Below are positions 36,251 to 43,730 of a stretch of DNA of 64,000 nt, piece by piece (positions within the stretch are counted from its first letter, which is position 1; each line of letters starts with the position of its first letter). Origin of the DNA: an uncultured Opitutia bacterium. Lineage in GTDB: Bacteria > Verrucomicrobiota > Verrucomicrobiia > Opitutales > UBA953. The notes under the pieces were generated by a model, which did not search any database, was not told the DNA's origin, and saw only the letters and a list, made by a program, of their open reading frames with translations. Both the position numbers and the translations under genes were made by a program. Location: positions 1-64,000 of the forward strand of contig CAIWNE010000064.1 in NCBI GenBank assembly GCA_903913915.1. Direction: 5' to 3'.

Positions 36251-37122
36251 CAGCGGGCCTGGATTTCGGCGAGCAGCTTCTCGAGACCCTTGCCGTAGCG
36301 GACGTAGGAATCGAAACGTTCCTGCGGCGAGGCCTTGGTGCCTTCGCCGAGGTGGACGATGCTGGCGACGTGCGGCTCGATGGAGACGCCGGCCTTGTAG
36401 CCTTTGCGGATGAGGTCGGTCAGGATCTCGCGGACGAGCGCGTCGCCTTCGCCGGCATAGGTGAAGGAGCTGCTCTTGCCGCCGGCCGGATTACGCCGGC
36501 AGTCCTTGATGTGGACGTACTCCACATAGGGCAGGATCTCGCGATAGAACGGCATCGTCTCCTGGCCGTAGGAAACCGTATTGCCGATGTCGAAGAGGTA
36601 GCGGACGTTCGGATGATCCACGCTCTCGATGAAACGTCGGGCGTGCGTACCGGAGAGCCCGCCCCAGCCTTCGCAGTTCTCATGGAGCAGCATGATGCCG
36701 CCGTCGGCGGCGAGCTTGGCCATCTCCTTGGTGCGGCGGACGCCTTCGTCGCGCCAGGCGTCCTCGGACACGTCTCCGCGGACCCAGCTCATCGTGCGGA
36801 CGAACTTGGTGCGGGTGCGCTGCATGCGCGGGATGAGCACCTTGAGGTCGGCGAGGTCGGTGGCGAAGTCGCCCGTGATGGGCCGGCTCCAGTTGCCGAT
36901 GGCGGAGGCGTAGCTGCTGACGCGCATGCCCGCGGCTTCGATCTTGTCGACGGCCTGCTTGAACTCGTCGTCGCTCACGGCCGGGCCGGAGAACTGCTTG
37001 CCGTTGAGCAGGCGCAGCTCGAGGGCGGTCCAGCCGAGGGCCTTATGCGCGGCGATCTGGCCGTCGATGTCGTCGGCGGCTTCGTCGGCCAGGCCGGAGA
37101 GGGGGAAGGGAGCGGTGAACAT
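36250..37122 (-). CDS. Sugar phosphate isomerase/epimerase family protein
   Basis: A 290-residue TIM-barrel protein of the xylose-isomerase-like AP-endonuclease-2 superfamily. Metal-ligand regions are visible: LLHENCEGWGG (Glu), RYLFDIGNTVSYG (Asp), YVEYVHIKDCRR (His-x-Lys-Asp) and AGVSIEPHV (Glu). These match the family's divalent-metal site. No signal peptide, so it acts in the cytoplasm. The chosen start is at 37122 (MFTAPFPLSGLADEA); an upstream reading would run through the GATG tandem tract. It is followed, with a 1-base overlap, by the GHL10 hydrolase. It may process a sugar released by that enzyme, an inference from the operon. Confidence 0.85.
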   Translation of the reverse strand: MFTAPFPLSGLADEAADDIDGQIAAHKALGWTALELRLLNGKQFSGPAVSDDEFKQAVDKIEAAGMRVSSYASAIGNWSRPITGDFATDLADLKVLIPRMQRTRTKFVRTMSWVRGDVSEDAWRDEGVRRTKEMAKLAADGGIMLLHENCEGWGGLSGTHARRFIESVDHPNVRYLFDIGNTVSYGQETMPFYREILPYVEYVHIKDCRRNPAGGKSSSFTYAGEGDALVREILTDLIRKGYKAGVSIEPHVASIVHLGEGTKASPQERFDSYVRYGKGLEKLLAEIQAR

Positions 37123-37127
37123 GGCGG

Positions 37128-37170
37128 GAGATGCCAAGATGGCGGATGACCGATGAAAGATGAAGGATGA
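37128..37170. repeat. GATG tandem tract with 7-base period
   Basis: GATG occurs at 37130, 37138, 37145, 37152, 37159 and 37166, with spacings of 8, 7, 7, 7 and 7. The units differ at the other bases (GGATGAC, CGATGAA, AGATGAA, GGATGAA). The tract lies in the divergent gap between the isomerase-like gene and the esterase-zincin gene. Confidence 0.8.
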
Positions 37171-37208
37171 ATTGAGGAGGGAACTGGGAAGGAGGGCCGG
37201 GGATGGGC

Positions 37209-37237
37209 TTGCGGGGGCGCGGAGATGGGCGGATAAG
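37209..37237 (+). promoter_or_regulatory. Candidate promoter of the SASA-zincin gene (leaderless layout)
   Basis: TTGCGG (37209-37214), 17 bases, GATAAG (37232-37237), then 6 bases to the ATG at 37244. Confidence 0.4.
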
Positions 37238-37243
37238 TTACCC

Positions 37244-38836
37244 ATGAGATTCGCCCCGATCTTGCTCTGCTGGTCCCTCCTATGCCTCGCGGCCGAGCCG
37301 ACCCGGAAACTCAAGGTCTTCATCCTCGCCGGTCAGTCCAACATGGAAGGTCAGGCGGTCGTCGACCTGGCGGGGCATGATTACAACGAAGGAAAGGGCA
37401 CTTTGGCTGAGGTGATGGGACGTCCCGGGAATGCCGAACGCTACGCCCATCTCAAAGACAAGGATGGCCGATGGGTCGTGCGCCCAGACGTGTGGGTGCG
37501 TTACCGGCGTGAGAAGCAGCCGCTCCTCGCGGGGGGACTTTCGGTCGGATATTCCGTCTATGGCGACAAGCATCATTTCGGCCCGGAGTTCCAGTTCGGC
37601 CATGTCGTCGGCGACGCCTACCGCGATCAGGTGCTGATCATCAAGGCGGCCTGGGGCGGCAAGAGCCTCTGTCGTGATTTCCGTCCGCCCAGCGCCGGCG
37701 GCGAAGTCGGCCCGTATTATCTGAAGATGATCGCCGAGGTCCGCGAGGCTCTGGCCAACCTCAAGAAGGATTTCCCTGCTTATGATGGTTCCCCGGTCGA
37801 GCTGGCCGGTTTCGTCTGGTATCAGGGATGGAACGATGGCGTGAATCCGCAGACCGCCGTCCCGGAATACGAGCAGAACCTCGCGCACCTCATCCATGAT
37901 GTGCGTAAGGAGTTCGATGCGCCGAAACTCCCTGTGATCGTCGGCGAGCTGACCGGCCCGTGGGTCGAGGCGCCGAAGGAATGGACGGCCCGGAGGACCG
38001 CCCAGGCCGCGGTCGCGAAACGACCTGAATTCAAGGACAACGTCATCTTCGTCCCGACCCGTGATTTCGTTCGCAAGGCGGAGGATTCGCCGAATCCCGG
38101 CCACGGCCATCATGAGTTCGGCAACGCCGAGACCTGTTTCCTGGTCGGAGACGCCTTGGGGAAGGCCGCCGTGCAGATGGCCGGACGCGATCGCCAGGCG
38201 CGTGAAATCCGCGGCTGGACCTTGCGCATCGACGAACGCCTGATCGCCAAGGACCCTGCCGCCGTCGAGAAGGCGGTCGGCCTGCTCGATACGCATCTCG
38301 AGACGATCGTCCGGTTGGTGCCGGCGAAAGCCGCGGCTGAACTGAAGAAGACTCCGCTCAACTTCACTTTGCCGTATCCGGGTATCCGCACCACGGCGGA
38401 ATATCACGGCGGCTTGGAGTGGATCAAGCAGTCGGGCCGCGAGATCGCCTTGGCGAAGTCCGTCGAGTTCACGAACGTGGAGCGCTTCGAGCCCGAGACC
38501 AGGCGCATGCCGGTCTTCGTCCTGCATGAGCTGGCGCATGCCTATCATGACAAGGTCGTCCCCGGCGGTTATCAGAACGCGGACATCCTCGCCGCGTACC
38601 AGCGCGCGAAGGCGTCGGGCGCATACGACGCCGTGAAGCGTTGGAACGGCGAGAAGTTCGCGGACAAGCCGTCGAAGGCCTATGCCATGACGAACCAGAT
38701 GGAATACTTCGCCGAGAGCACCGAGTCGTATTTCGACCGCAACGACATGGAGCCATTCGACCGGACGGAACTGCAGGCCAAGGATCCCGGGATGCTCAAG
38801 GTCCTCGAGAAGGTCTGGGGTGTCGGCGGGAGGTGA
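37244..38836 (+). CDS. Secreted sialate O-acetylesterase-like domain fused to a HExxH metallopeptidase-like domain
   Basis: A 530-residue exported protein (signal MRFAPILLCWSLLCLAAEP). Residues about 25-310 are an SGNH esterase of the sialate O-acetylesterase type: VFILAGQSNMEGQ (nucleophile Ser), FVWYQGWNDGVNP and GHGHHEFGNAETC near the end, with probable catalytic His. Residues about 320-530 form a different domain with VFVLHELAHAYHD (HExxH zinc motif) and, downstream, NQMEYFAESTESYF, whose Glu could be the third zinc ligand of a gluzincin-type peptidase. I do not recognise the exact family of this second domain. The fusion suggests an enzyme working on a glycoprotein or acetylated glycan, which is speculative. 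The first 17 bases are identical to the start of the gene at 38890. Confidence 0.78.
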   Translation: MRFAPILLCWSLLCLAAEPTRKLKVFILAGQSNMEGQAVVDLAGHDYNEGKGTLAEVMGRPGNAERYAHLKDKDGRWVVRPDVWVRYRREKQPLLAGGLSVGYSVYGDKHHFGPEFQFGHVVGDAYRDQVLIIKAAWGGKSLCRDFRPPSAGGEVGPYYLKMIAEVREALANLKKDFPAYDGSPVELAGFVWYQGWNDGVNPQTAVPEYEQNLAHLIHDVRKEFDAPKLPVIVGELTGPWVEAPKEWTARRTAQAAVAKRPEFKDNVIFVPTRDFVRKAEDSPNPGHGHHEFGNAETCFLVGDALGKAAVQMAGRDRQAREIRGWTLRIDERLIAKDPAAVEKAVGLLDTHLETIVRLVPAKAAAELKKTPLNFTLPYPGIRTTAEYHGGLEWIKQSGREIALAKSVEFTNVERFEPETRRMPVFVLHELAHAYHDKVVPGGYQNADILAAYQRAKASGAYDAVKRWNGEKFADKPSKAYAMTNQMEYFAESTESYFDRNDMEPFDRTELQAKDPGMLKVLEKVWGVGGR

Positions 38837-38854
38837 CGGGCTGGCTGGTTCGGC

Positions 38855-38884
38855 TTGCCCGTCGTCCGCGGAGCGTCGTGTAAT
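38855..38884 (+). promoter_or_regulatory. Candidate promoter of the SGNH gene at 38890 (leaderless layout)
   Basis: TTGCCC (38855-38860), 18 bases, TGTAAT (38879-38884; five of six match TATAAT), then only 5 bases to the ATG. Confidence 0.55.
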
Positions 38885-38889
38885 GTCTC

Positions 38890-39651
38890 ATGAGATTCGC
38901 CCCGATGTCATGGTTGGCCGCCTTCCTGTTCGCGACGCTCGCCGTCTTCGCCGGCGACCCGCAGCGTGTCCTCTTCGTCGGCAACAGTTACACCGGCGTC
39001 AATAAGCTGCCGGAGGTCTTCCTGGAGGTCGTGAAGGCTTCTGGTCGTCCGGCCCCCGTGGTGAAATCATCCACGCCAGGCGGCCGTACGCTCAAGCAGC
39101 AGCTGGGCATCGCCCCCAGCATGAAGCTCATCGACGAGGGAGGCTGGGATGTGGTCGTCCTGCAGGGACAGAGCCTGGAGCCGGCCATCGCCGAGACGGA
39201 CGAGTCCGTCCGGAGGGAGTTTCTCGAAAGCGCCGCGGAGCTATGCAAGCGCGTCCGGGCCAAGAGCCCCCAGGCGAAGGTCTTTTTCTACGAGACGTGG
39301 GCGCGTCATGCCGATTACTGGTCGGCCGGCAAGAAGGGGCCCGATGTCGGCGTTGATCCCAAGGAGATGCAGACGCGCCTGCGCAAGTGGTACGGGGTCG
39401 TCGCGAAGGATAACGCCGCGACCTTCGTTCCCTGCGGGGATGCCTGGGAACTGAATTACGCTTCGCCCAAGCCGCTTCGCCTGCATGCGAAGGACAATTC
39501 GCATCCGGAATTTGTCGGCACCTATCTCAACGCCCTGATCTTCTTCGGCAAGATCTACGACGTGAAGGCGCCGGCCCCGAAGTGGAACGGCAAGCTGGAC
39601 GAAGCCGAGGCCGGGCTGATGCAGGCCTACGCCGCCCAGGTCCTGAAATAG
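38890..39651 (+). CDS. Secreted SGNH/GDSL-type hydrolase
   Basis: A 253-residue exported protein with signal MRFAPMSWLAAFLFATLAVFAG. Block I is RVLFVGNSYTGVNKLP, with Ser in GNSYT, a variant of GDSL. VVLQGQSLEPA follows, and FFYETWARH corresponds to the middle blocks. Block V is DNSHPEFVGTYLNALIFF (His in a HPxxxG-like setting; here HPEFVG). The fold matches the SGNH esterase superfamily. Probable substrate is an O-acetylated carbohydrate, by family only. It follows the SASA-zincin gene with a 53-base gap and has its own promoter. It shares its first 17 coding bases with that gene. Confidence 0.82.
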   Translation: MRFAPMSWLAAFLFATLAVFAGDPQRVLFVGNSYTGVNKLPEVFLEVVKASGRPAPVVKSSTPGGRTLKQQLGIAPSMKLIDEGGWDVVVLQGQSLEPAIAETDESVRREFLESAAELCKRVRAKSPQAKVFFYETWARHADYWSAGKKGPDVGVDPKEMQTRLRKWYGVVAKDNAATFVPCGDAWELNYASPKPLRLHAKDNSHPEFVGTYLNALIFFGKIYDVKAPAPKWNGKLDEAEAGLMQAYAAQVLK

Positions 39652-39654
39652 GAA

Positions 39655-40770
39655 TCAGGGGGTCAGTCCGGCGGCGCGAAGGGCGGTCGCGTGGACCGAT
39701 ATGTCGTGTTCGGCCGACCAGGCGAATGCCTGCCCGCGCAGGACGCGGGCCAGGTCGCGGAACTCTTCGTCATAACGGCCTTTCGGTACTTCGAGCACGA
39801 AGGCGTTGTCGCCTTTCTTGAAGCGAGGGACCGCCGCCGTGACCAATGTTTTCCCGTCGGCGGCGAGCTGGCATTCTCGTTGCGTGTCCTGAGGATGGTC
39901 GAGGCGAAGGATGCCTTTGCCTGATTCGAGCGGGCGGAGTTCGAAGTCGCCCCGCGTACCGCGGACCGTGAGGTAGCGGTTCGATCCTCCGAAAGGATCG
40001 GCATGGTTGCAACGAATCGTGACCGTTGCCTTAGGGTAGGTGAGGACGGCGAGCTGGTTGTCGACGAAGCTGTCGCGAGGCGCGCGGGTGGCGTTGCCGA
40101 AGGCTTGGACCGCGGTCGGCGGACCCATCAGCGTGACGATCGTGTCCGCCAGGTGGCAGGCGAGCTCGTACATGCCTCCGCCCGGGAGTTCGGCGAAGCG
40201 TCGGCGCGTGGCTTCGTCGAGCAGCTTGCCCATCGAGGCGTCGATTTCCATGATTTCGCCCAGCCAGCCTTGCTTGACGGCCTGGACGAGCAGCTGGATG
40301 CCGGGATTGTAGCGGAGCATGTAGCCCATCTGGACCGTGAGCTTGTGTTCGGCCGCGTAGCGACGGAGCGCCATGAAGTCGGCGTGCTTCTCGGCTCCCG
40401 GCTTATCGAGGTGGATGTGCTTGCCGGCCTTGAGCGCGGCCAGCGCCGCTCGGGCGGAATCTTCCAGGGTCGTCTCGATGACGACGGCCTGGATGGAATT
40501 GTCGGCGAGGATCTCCTCCTCGGTGAGGAACGTGAGGCCGGCGAAGGACTTGGCTTGTCGGGCGGCGGCCTGCCGCGACAGGATCGGTTCGGCGAAACCT
40601 GCGACTTCGTAGAGGTCGGAGAGGGCGCGAAGCGAGTCCATCTTGCCCGAGGCGTGGGCGTGAGACGTGCCGATCTGCGCGATGCGGATCCGGGCGGGTG
40701 CGTCGGCGCCGAGGAGGGAGGCGAACGGCGCGAGCGCGAGGCCGGTCAGCAAGGTCCGACGGCGCATCAT
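39655..40770 (-). CDS. Gfo/Idh/MocA family oxidoreductase, exported
   Basis: An NAD(P)-dependent oxidoreductase of 371 residues. Its N-terminus (MMRRRTLLTGLALAPFASLLGADA) looks like a Tat signal with RRRT, common for this family in Verrucomicrobiota and Planctomycetota. The Rossmann part begins RIRIAQIGTSHAHASGK, where the usual G-x-G-x-x-G is degenerate (IGTSHAHAS). The catalytic Lys is in HLDKPGAEKH. The C-terminal domain has GGGMYELACHLADTIVTLMG with conserved His. Substrate unknown. The start overlaps the stop of the esterase upstream (ATGATG with TGA), so the two are coupled; the second ATG at 40767 is equally possible. Confidence 0.86.
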   Translation of the reverse strand: MMRRRTLLTGLALAPFASLLGADAPARIRIAQIGTSHAHASGKMDSLRALSDLYEVAGFAEPILSRQAAARQAKSFAGLTFLTEEEILADNSIQAVVIETTLEDSARAALAALKAGKHIHLDKPGAEKHADFMALRRYAAEHKLTVQMGYMLRYNPGIQLLVQAVKQGWLGEIMEIDASMGKLLDEATRRRFAELPGGGMYELACHLADTIVTLMGPPTAVQAFGNATRAPRDSFVDNQLAVLTYPKATVTIRCNHADPFGGSNRYLTVRGTRGDFELRPLESGKGILRLDHPQDTQRECQLAADGKTLVTAAVPRFKKGDNAFVLEVPKGRYDEEFRDLARVLRGQAFAWSAEHDISVHATALRAAGLTP

Positions 40771-42863
40771 TTGAGGAGCCATTCGGCCGCGGCGGTCTTG
40801 GCGTCGTCCGTTCCGCGGTGCAGGGTGGCGGAAGGGAAGAGCGCCGGGTCGGTCTCGCCGGCGACCCAGAGGGGCTGGGCCGAGGCCACGCTGAGCAGTC
40901 CCGGTAAGTCGAGGTACTTGGCGCCGCCGGGCAGGAACATCGGATCGCGGTAGTCGAGCAGCTGCCCGAAGCGGAAGCCTCCGGTCTCGACGGCGGCTTT
41001 GCTGACCGTCCCGCCCATCACGGCACGGGCGGCGGCCACCACCGGGCCCATCTTGCCGAAGCCGGCGAGCGAGACCTTCTGTACGGCCGGTTGCGAGCTG
41101 TCGCGTCGGGCCAGCAGGTAGCGGGCGATGGTCATCACGTCGTGGACGCGCTGGGCGAAGAGCGCGTGGTTGTAGCCGAAGGTGTAGGCCGGGACCTCCC
41201 GGGGGCTGGCCACGACGCGGGTCTGCGTGAGCTTCTTGTCGTCCTGTAGGAAGAGGTCGGCGGTGAGCACGCCTACGCCGCGATCGATCAGTTCCTGCAG
41301 TTCGGGGCGGATGCTGCCGTCGGCGAGGCGGGCGGAGCCTTTGCCTGCGTCGTCCAGCCATACCACGACTTCTCCGGTCGGCTTGACCGGCTGAAGCCAG
41401 TCGATGGCGATTTCCTCGCCGTGGGCGATGTTGATGAGTCGTCCCTGCGTGCGGAAGTGGGAGTCGCGCCACTGCGTGTTCGCGTCGGCTAAGCCGACCT
41501 GGCCGGTCTGGGCGAACGAGCGACCGATGATGGCTTCGATGGCCGGACGGAGCACGCGTTCGCGGCCTTCGGAGGAGCCGGCGGCGGCCCGCAGCTGCTG
41601 GTCGGCGTCCGACTTGAGCCACCTGAGCAGGGTGCGTTCGAAGTCGGGGTCGCCGGCTTTGGGCGCCGGGTGGGCGTCATCCCAGACGGTCAGCTTTTCC
41701 TTCGGCAGGGGCTGGTAGTCTCGTTCCACTATCGGAGCCTCGAAGCCCAGGTTGAAGTGCTTGTTCAGCGCCGCATAGAAACCTCCGCGGGTCACCGCGT
41801 TGTAGTTGTGAGGGAAGTGTTCGCCGCGTTGCAGCGTCACGTAATCCTTCCTGTCGTAGAGCTTGTAGAGCGCTTGCAGGTCGGGGAAGCCCTTGGTCGC
41901 CATCTCTTTGGTCCAATCGTTGGCGGTGTTCATTCCCTGGGGCTTCGGGGCGAAGAGGGCGGCGATCTCGACGTTGCCGGAATTGACGCGGAGCAGGCTC
42001 GCGTTCTCGCAGGAGCAGCCGCCCTGCATCGCGGTGCTCACCATCACCACCGGATAGGAGAGCGCCAGCCGCGGATCGGCGGCCGCCAGCAGCATCGTCT
42101 GGGTCCCGCCGCCGCTGGAGCCGGTGACGGCCAGGCGGTCCGGGTCTACTTCGGGCAAGGAAAGCAGGAAGTCGACGCTGCGGATCGAGTTCAGCGTCTG
42201 CAGGCCCATCACGCTCTGGAGGTTCGCTTCGGCCTGGGGGCTGTAGAGGCCCCAGCCTTCGGTGCGGTTCATCTCCGGCCGTTGTTTCGCGAACTTGTGG
42301 ATGACCTCGGGGGCGAACTGCTTCGAGTCGGAGTCGCTGAGGGCGTCGAGCTGCCAGGCGATGCAGCCCATGCGCGCGAGCTGGACGCACATCGATTGGA
42401 ATCGGGAATGGCCGCCTTGTTCGAAGCGCTCCTGGCCGGTCGCGATCTCTTCGCGGACGAATTTGTCGGGCTGGATGAGGAAGCGCGCGTCGGTCCAGTG
42501 TCCGTGGGGGAAGATCACCGCCGGCACCTTGCCCGAGATGTTCTTGGGCCGATAGAGGTTGCCGGTCACGAAGAAGCCCGGGGCGCTTTCGAAGTAGACC
42601 TTCTCGACGGTGTAGTCTCCCTGGTCGATCTTCCCGTGGATCACCGCGTTGAGCGGCGTCTTGGTCGGCATCGGCCAGAGGCCTTGCGAGACCAGCAGCT
42701 GGCGGCGGACGAAGTCGCGGCGCGGTTCCCATTCCTGGACGGACTTCGGAGCGGCGAAGGGGAAGTAACCGTTAAGGTCCTTGAGCGGACCAAGGCGGGC
42801 GTCCTCGGCGTGGGCAAGGTTTACCAGGCTAAGTGCTGCGAAGGCGAGCGTGGGGAGGCGCAT
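40767..42863 (-). CDS. Secreted two-domain alpha/beta hydrolase (acetyl-xylan-esterase-like)
   Basis: A 698-residue exported protein (signal MRLPTLAFAALSLVNLAHA). The first catalytic domain (about 30-400) shows VPAVIFPHGHWTDAR, then RLAVTGSSGGGTQTMLLAAADPRL with the nucleophile Ser, and a later His in the QRGEHFPHNYNAVTR region. The second half (about 420-698) is another hydrolase-like fold (VVVWLDDAGKGSARLADG, VSLAGFGKMGPVVAAARAV) in which the usual serine is replaced by FGKMG, so it may be inactive. Similar proteins are annotated as acetyl xylan esterase or prolyl-oligopeptidase-like hydrolases in Verrucomicrobiota. It is co-transcribed with the Gfo/Idh gene downstream. Confidence 0.8.
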   Translation of the reverse strand: MRLPTLAFAALSLVNLAHAEDARLGPLKDLNGYFPFAAPKSVQEWEPRRDFVRRQLLVSQGLWPMPTKTPLNAVIHGKIDQGDYTVEKVYFESAPGFFVTGNLYRPKNISGKVPAVIFPHGHWTDARFLIQPDKFVREEIATGQERFEQGGHSRFQSMCVQLARMGCIAWQLDALSDSDSKQFAPEVIHKFAKQRPEMNRTEGWGLYSPQAEANLQSVMGLQTLNSIRSVDFLLSLPEVDPDRLAVTGSSGGGTQTMLLAAADPRLALSYPVVMVSTAMQGGCSCENASLLRVNSGNVEIAALFAPKPQGMNTANDWTKEMATKGFPDLQALYKLYDRKDYVTLQRGEHFPHNYNAVTRGGFYAALNKHFNLGFEAPIVERDYQPLPKEKLTVWDDAHPAPKAGDPDFERTLLRWLKSDADQQLRAAAGSSEGRERVLRPAIEAIIGRSFAQTGQVGLADANTQWRDSHFRTQGRLINIAHGEEIAIDWLQPVKPTGEVVVWLDDAGKGSARLADGSIRPELQELIDRGVGVLTADLFLQDDKKLTQTRVVASPREVPAYTFGYNHALFAQRVHDVMTIARYLLARRDSSQPAVQKVSLAGFGKMGPVVAAARAVMGGTVSKAAVETGGFRFGQLLDYRDPMFLPGGAKYLDLPGLLSVASAQPLWVAGETDPALFPSATLHRGTDDAKTAAAEWLLK

Positions 42864-42906
42864 GGGGGTATGGCGGAATATGGGGCGTGCTTCCGTAATG
42901 GGAAAT

Positions 42907-42931
42907 AAAAAGGCCGGCCCGCAGGCCGGCC
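42907..42931 (-). terminator. Rho-independent terminator for the minus-strand repeat-protein gene
   Basis: Stem GGCCGGCC (42912-42919 with 42924-42931, loop CGCA); on the minus strand it is followed by TTTTT. It lies 23 bases after the stop at 42954. Confidence 0.85.
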
Positions 42932-42953
42932 GTCGATACGGATGAATCCGTGC

Positions 42954-43634
42954 TTATTCGGGCTGCTTGCGACCGCGTTGACCTTCGCCTTCGGCACGGC
43001 GGGCTTCGCCGGCTTTGCGCATCTTCTCCAGCAAGGGAGCTACGGAAGGGTCGGACTTGCGGGCGGCGTCCTCGGCGATCTCCATCGCCTTGCGCTGGGC
43101 GACGGCCGCGGCCTCGCGGGCTTCGCGGACCGCAGGCTCAGCATTGGCCTTCGCCAGGGCTTCGCGGACGTGCCGCTGTTCTTCCGGAGTCAGGCCCGGA
43201 AACTGGGCGCCGCGGCTGTTGGGCATGGTGCGATCGCCGCCTTCGTGGGTGCGGGGCCCTTCGGCATTGGGCTGGCGGTTCGGCTGCACGCCGTGGGGCT
43301 GTTCCATCGCCTTGCGGATTTTCTCGAGGATCGGGGCGACTTCCGGGTCGGCCTTGCGAGCGGCCTCGTCGGTGACCTCGCGAGCCTTCTTCTGGGCCTC
43401 CATCGCGGCCTGTTGGGCTTTGGCGGCCTGTTCGTGGGCTTCTTTCACCGCAGGATCGAGCCTGGCCTTCTCCATCGCCTCATGGAGGCGCTTCTGTTCT
43501 TCCGGCGAGAGCTGGACCGGTGGTCGGAAGTTGGCCCGGTTTTCCGGCGCATCTGGACGGGCCGGAGGACGAGGGCCGTCTTCGGCGGCGAAACCGAGGG
43601 CGACGGCGAGGAGGAGCAGGGGAAGGTGCTTCAT
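42954..43634 (-). CDS. Secreted helical protein with an internal duplication
   Basis: A 226-residue protein with signal MKHLPLLLLAVALGFAAE. The mature part contains two related charged helical segments. Copy one is LSPEEQKRLHEAMEKARLD, then PAVKEAHEQAAKAQ and ARKADPEVAPILEKIRKAM. Copy two is LTPEEQRHVREALAKANAE, then PAVREAREAAAVAQ and ARKSDPSVAPLLEKMRKAG. A Pro/Asn/Gly-rich linker joins them. The pattern LTPEEQ...VREA resembles LTXXQ-type periplasmic stress proteins and other small Verrucomicrobial exported proteins, but I cannot assign it. The start at 43634 is preferred over 43655. A possible extended -10 promoter stands 6 bases before the ATG. Confidence 0.75.
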   Translation of the reverse strand: MKHLPLLLLAVALGFAAEDGPRPPARPDAPENRANFRPPVQLSPEEQKRLHEAMEKARLDPAVKEAHEQAAKAQQAAMEAQKKAREVTDEAARKADPEVAPILEKIRKAMEQPHGVQPNRQPNAEGPRTHEGGDRTMPNSRGAQFPGLTPEEQRHVREALAKANAEPAVREAREAAAVAQRKAMEIAEDAARKSDPSVAPLLEKMRKAGEARRAEGEGQRGRKQPE

Positions 43635-43640
43635 GATATC

Positions 43641-43649
43641 GATATAACA
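43641..43649 (-). promoter_or_regulatory. Candidate extended -10 promoter of the repeat-protein gene
   Basis: On the minus strand TGTTATATC (complement of 43641-43649) fits an extended -10 (TGn plus TATATC). It ends 6 bases before the ATG at 43634. No clear -35 was found. Confidence 0.4.
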
Positions 43650-43730
43650 GCGCAACCCGGGCTTAGTTTCGTCGGTCTGGTCAATCCTTCTGGCTTGGCA
43701 ACCTCGGGGCTTTTGTCGTGTCTTATCCGC

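Noticed and set aside
37160-37243. Upstream in-frame start for the esterase-zincin gene
   Set aside because: It would run through the repeat flank and delete the signal peptide position; the ATG at 37244 begins a good signal.
40771-41622. N-terminal extension of the Gfo/Idh gene
   Set aside because: It is another-frame reading of the alpha/beta hydrolase; the Tat-like signal begins at 40770.
42942-43730. 263-codon N-terminal extension of the sialate O-acetylesterase
   Set aside because: It is antisense to the repeat-protein gene; the signal peptide begins at 43731.
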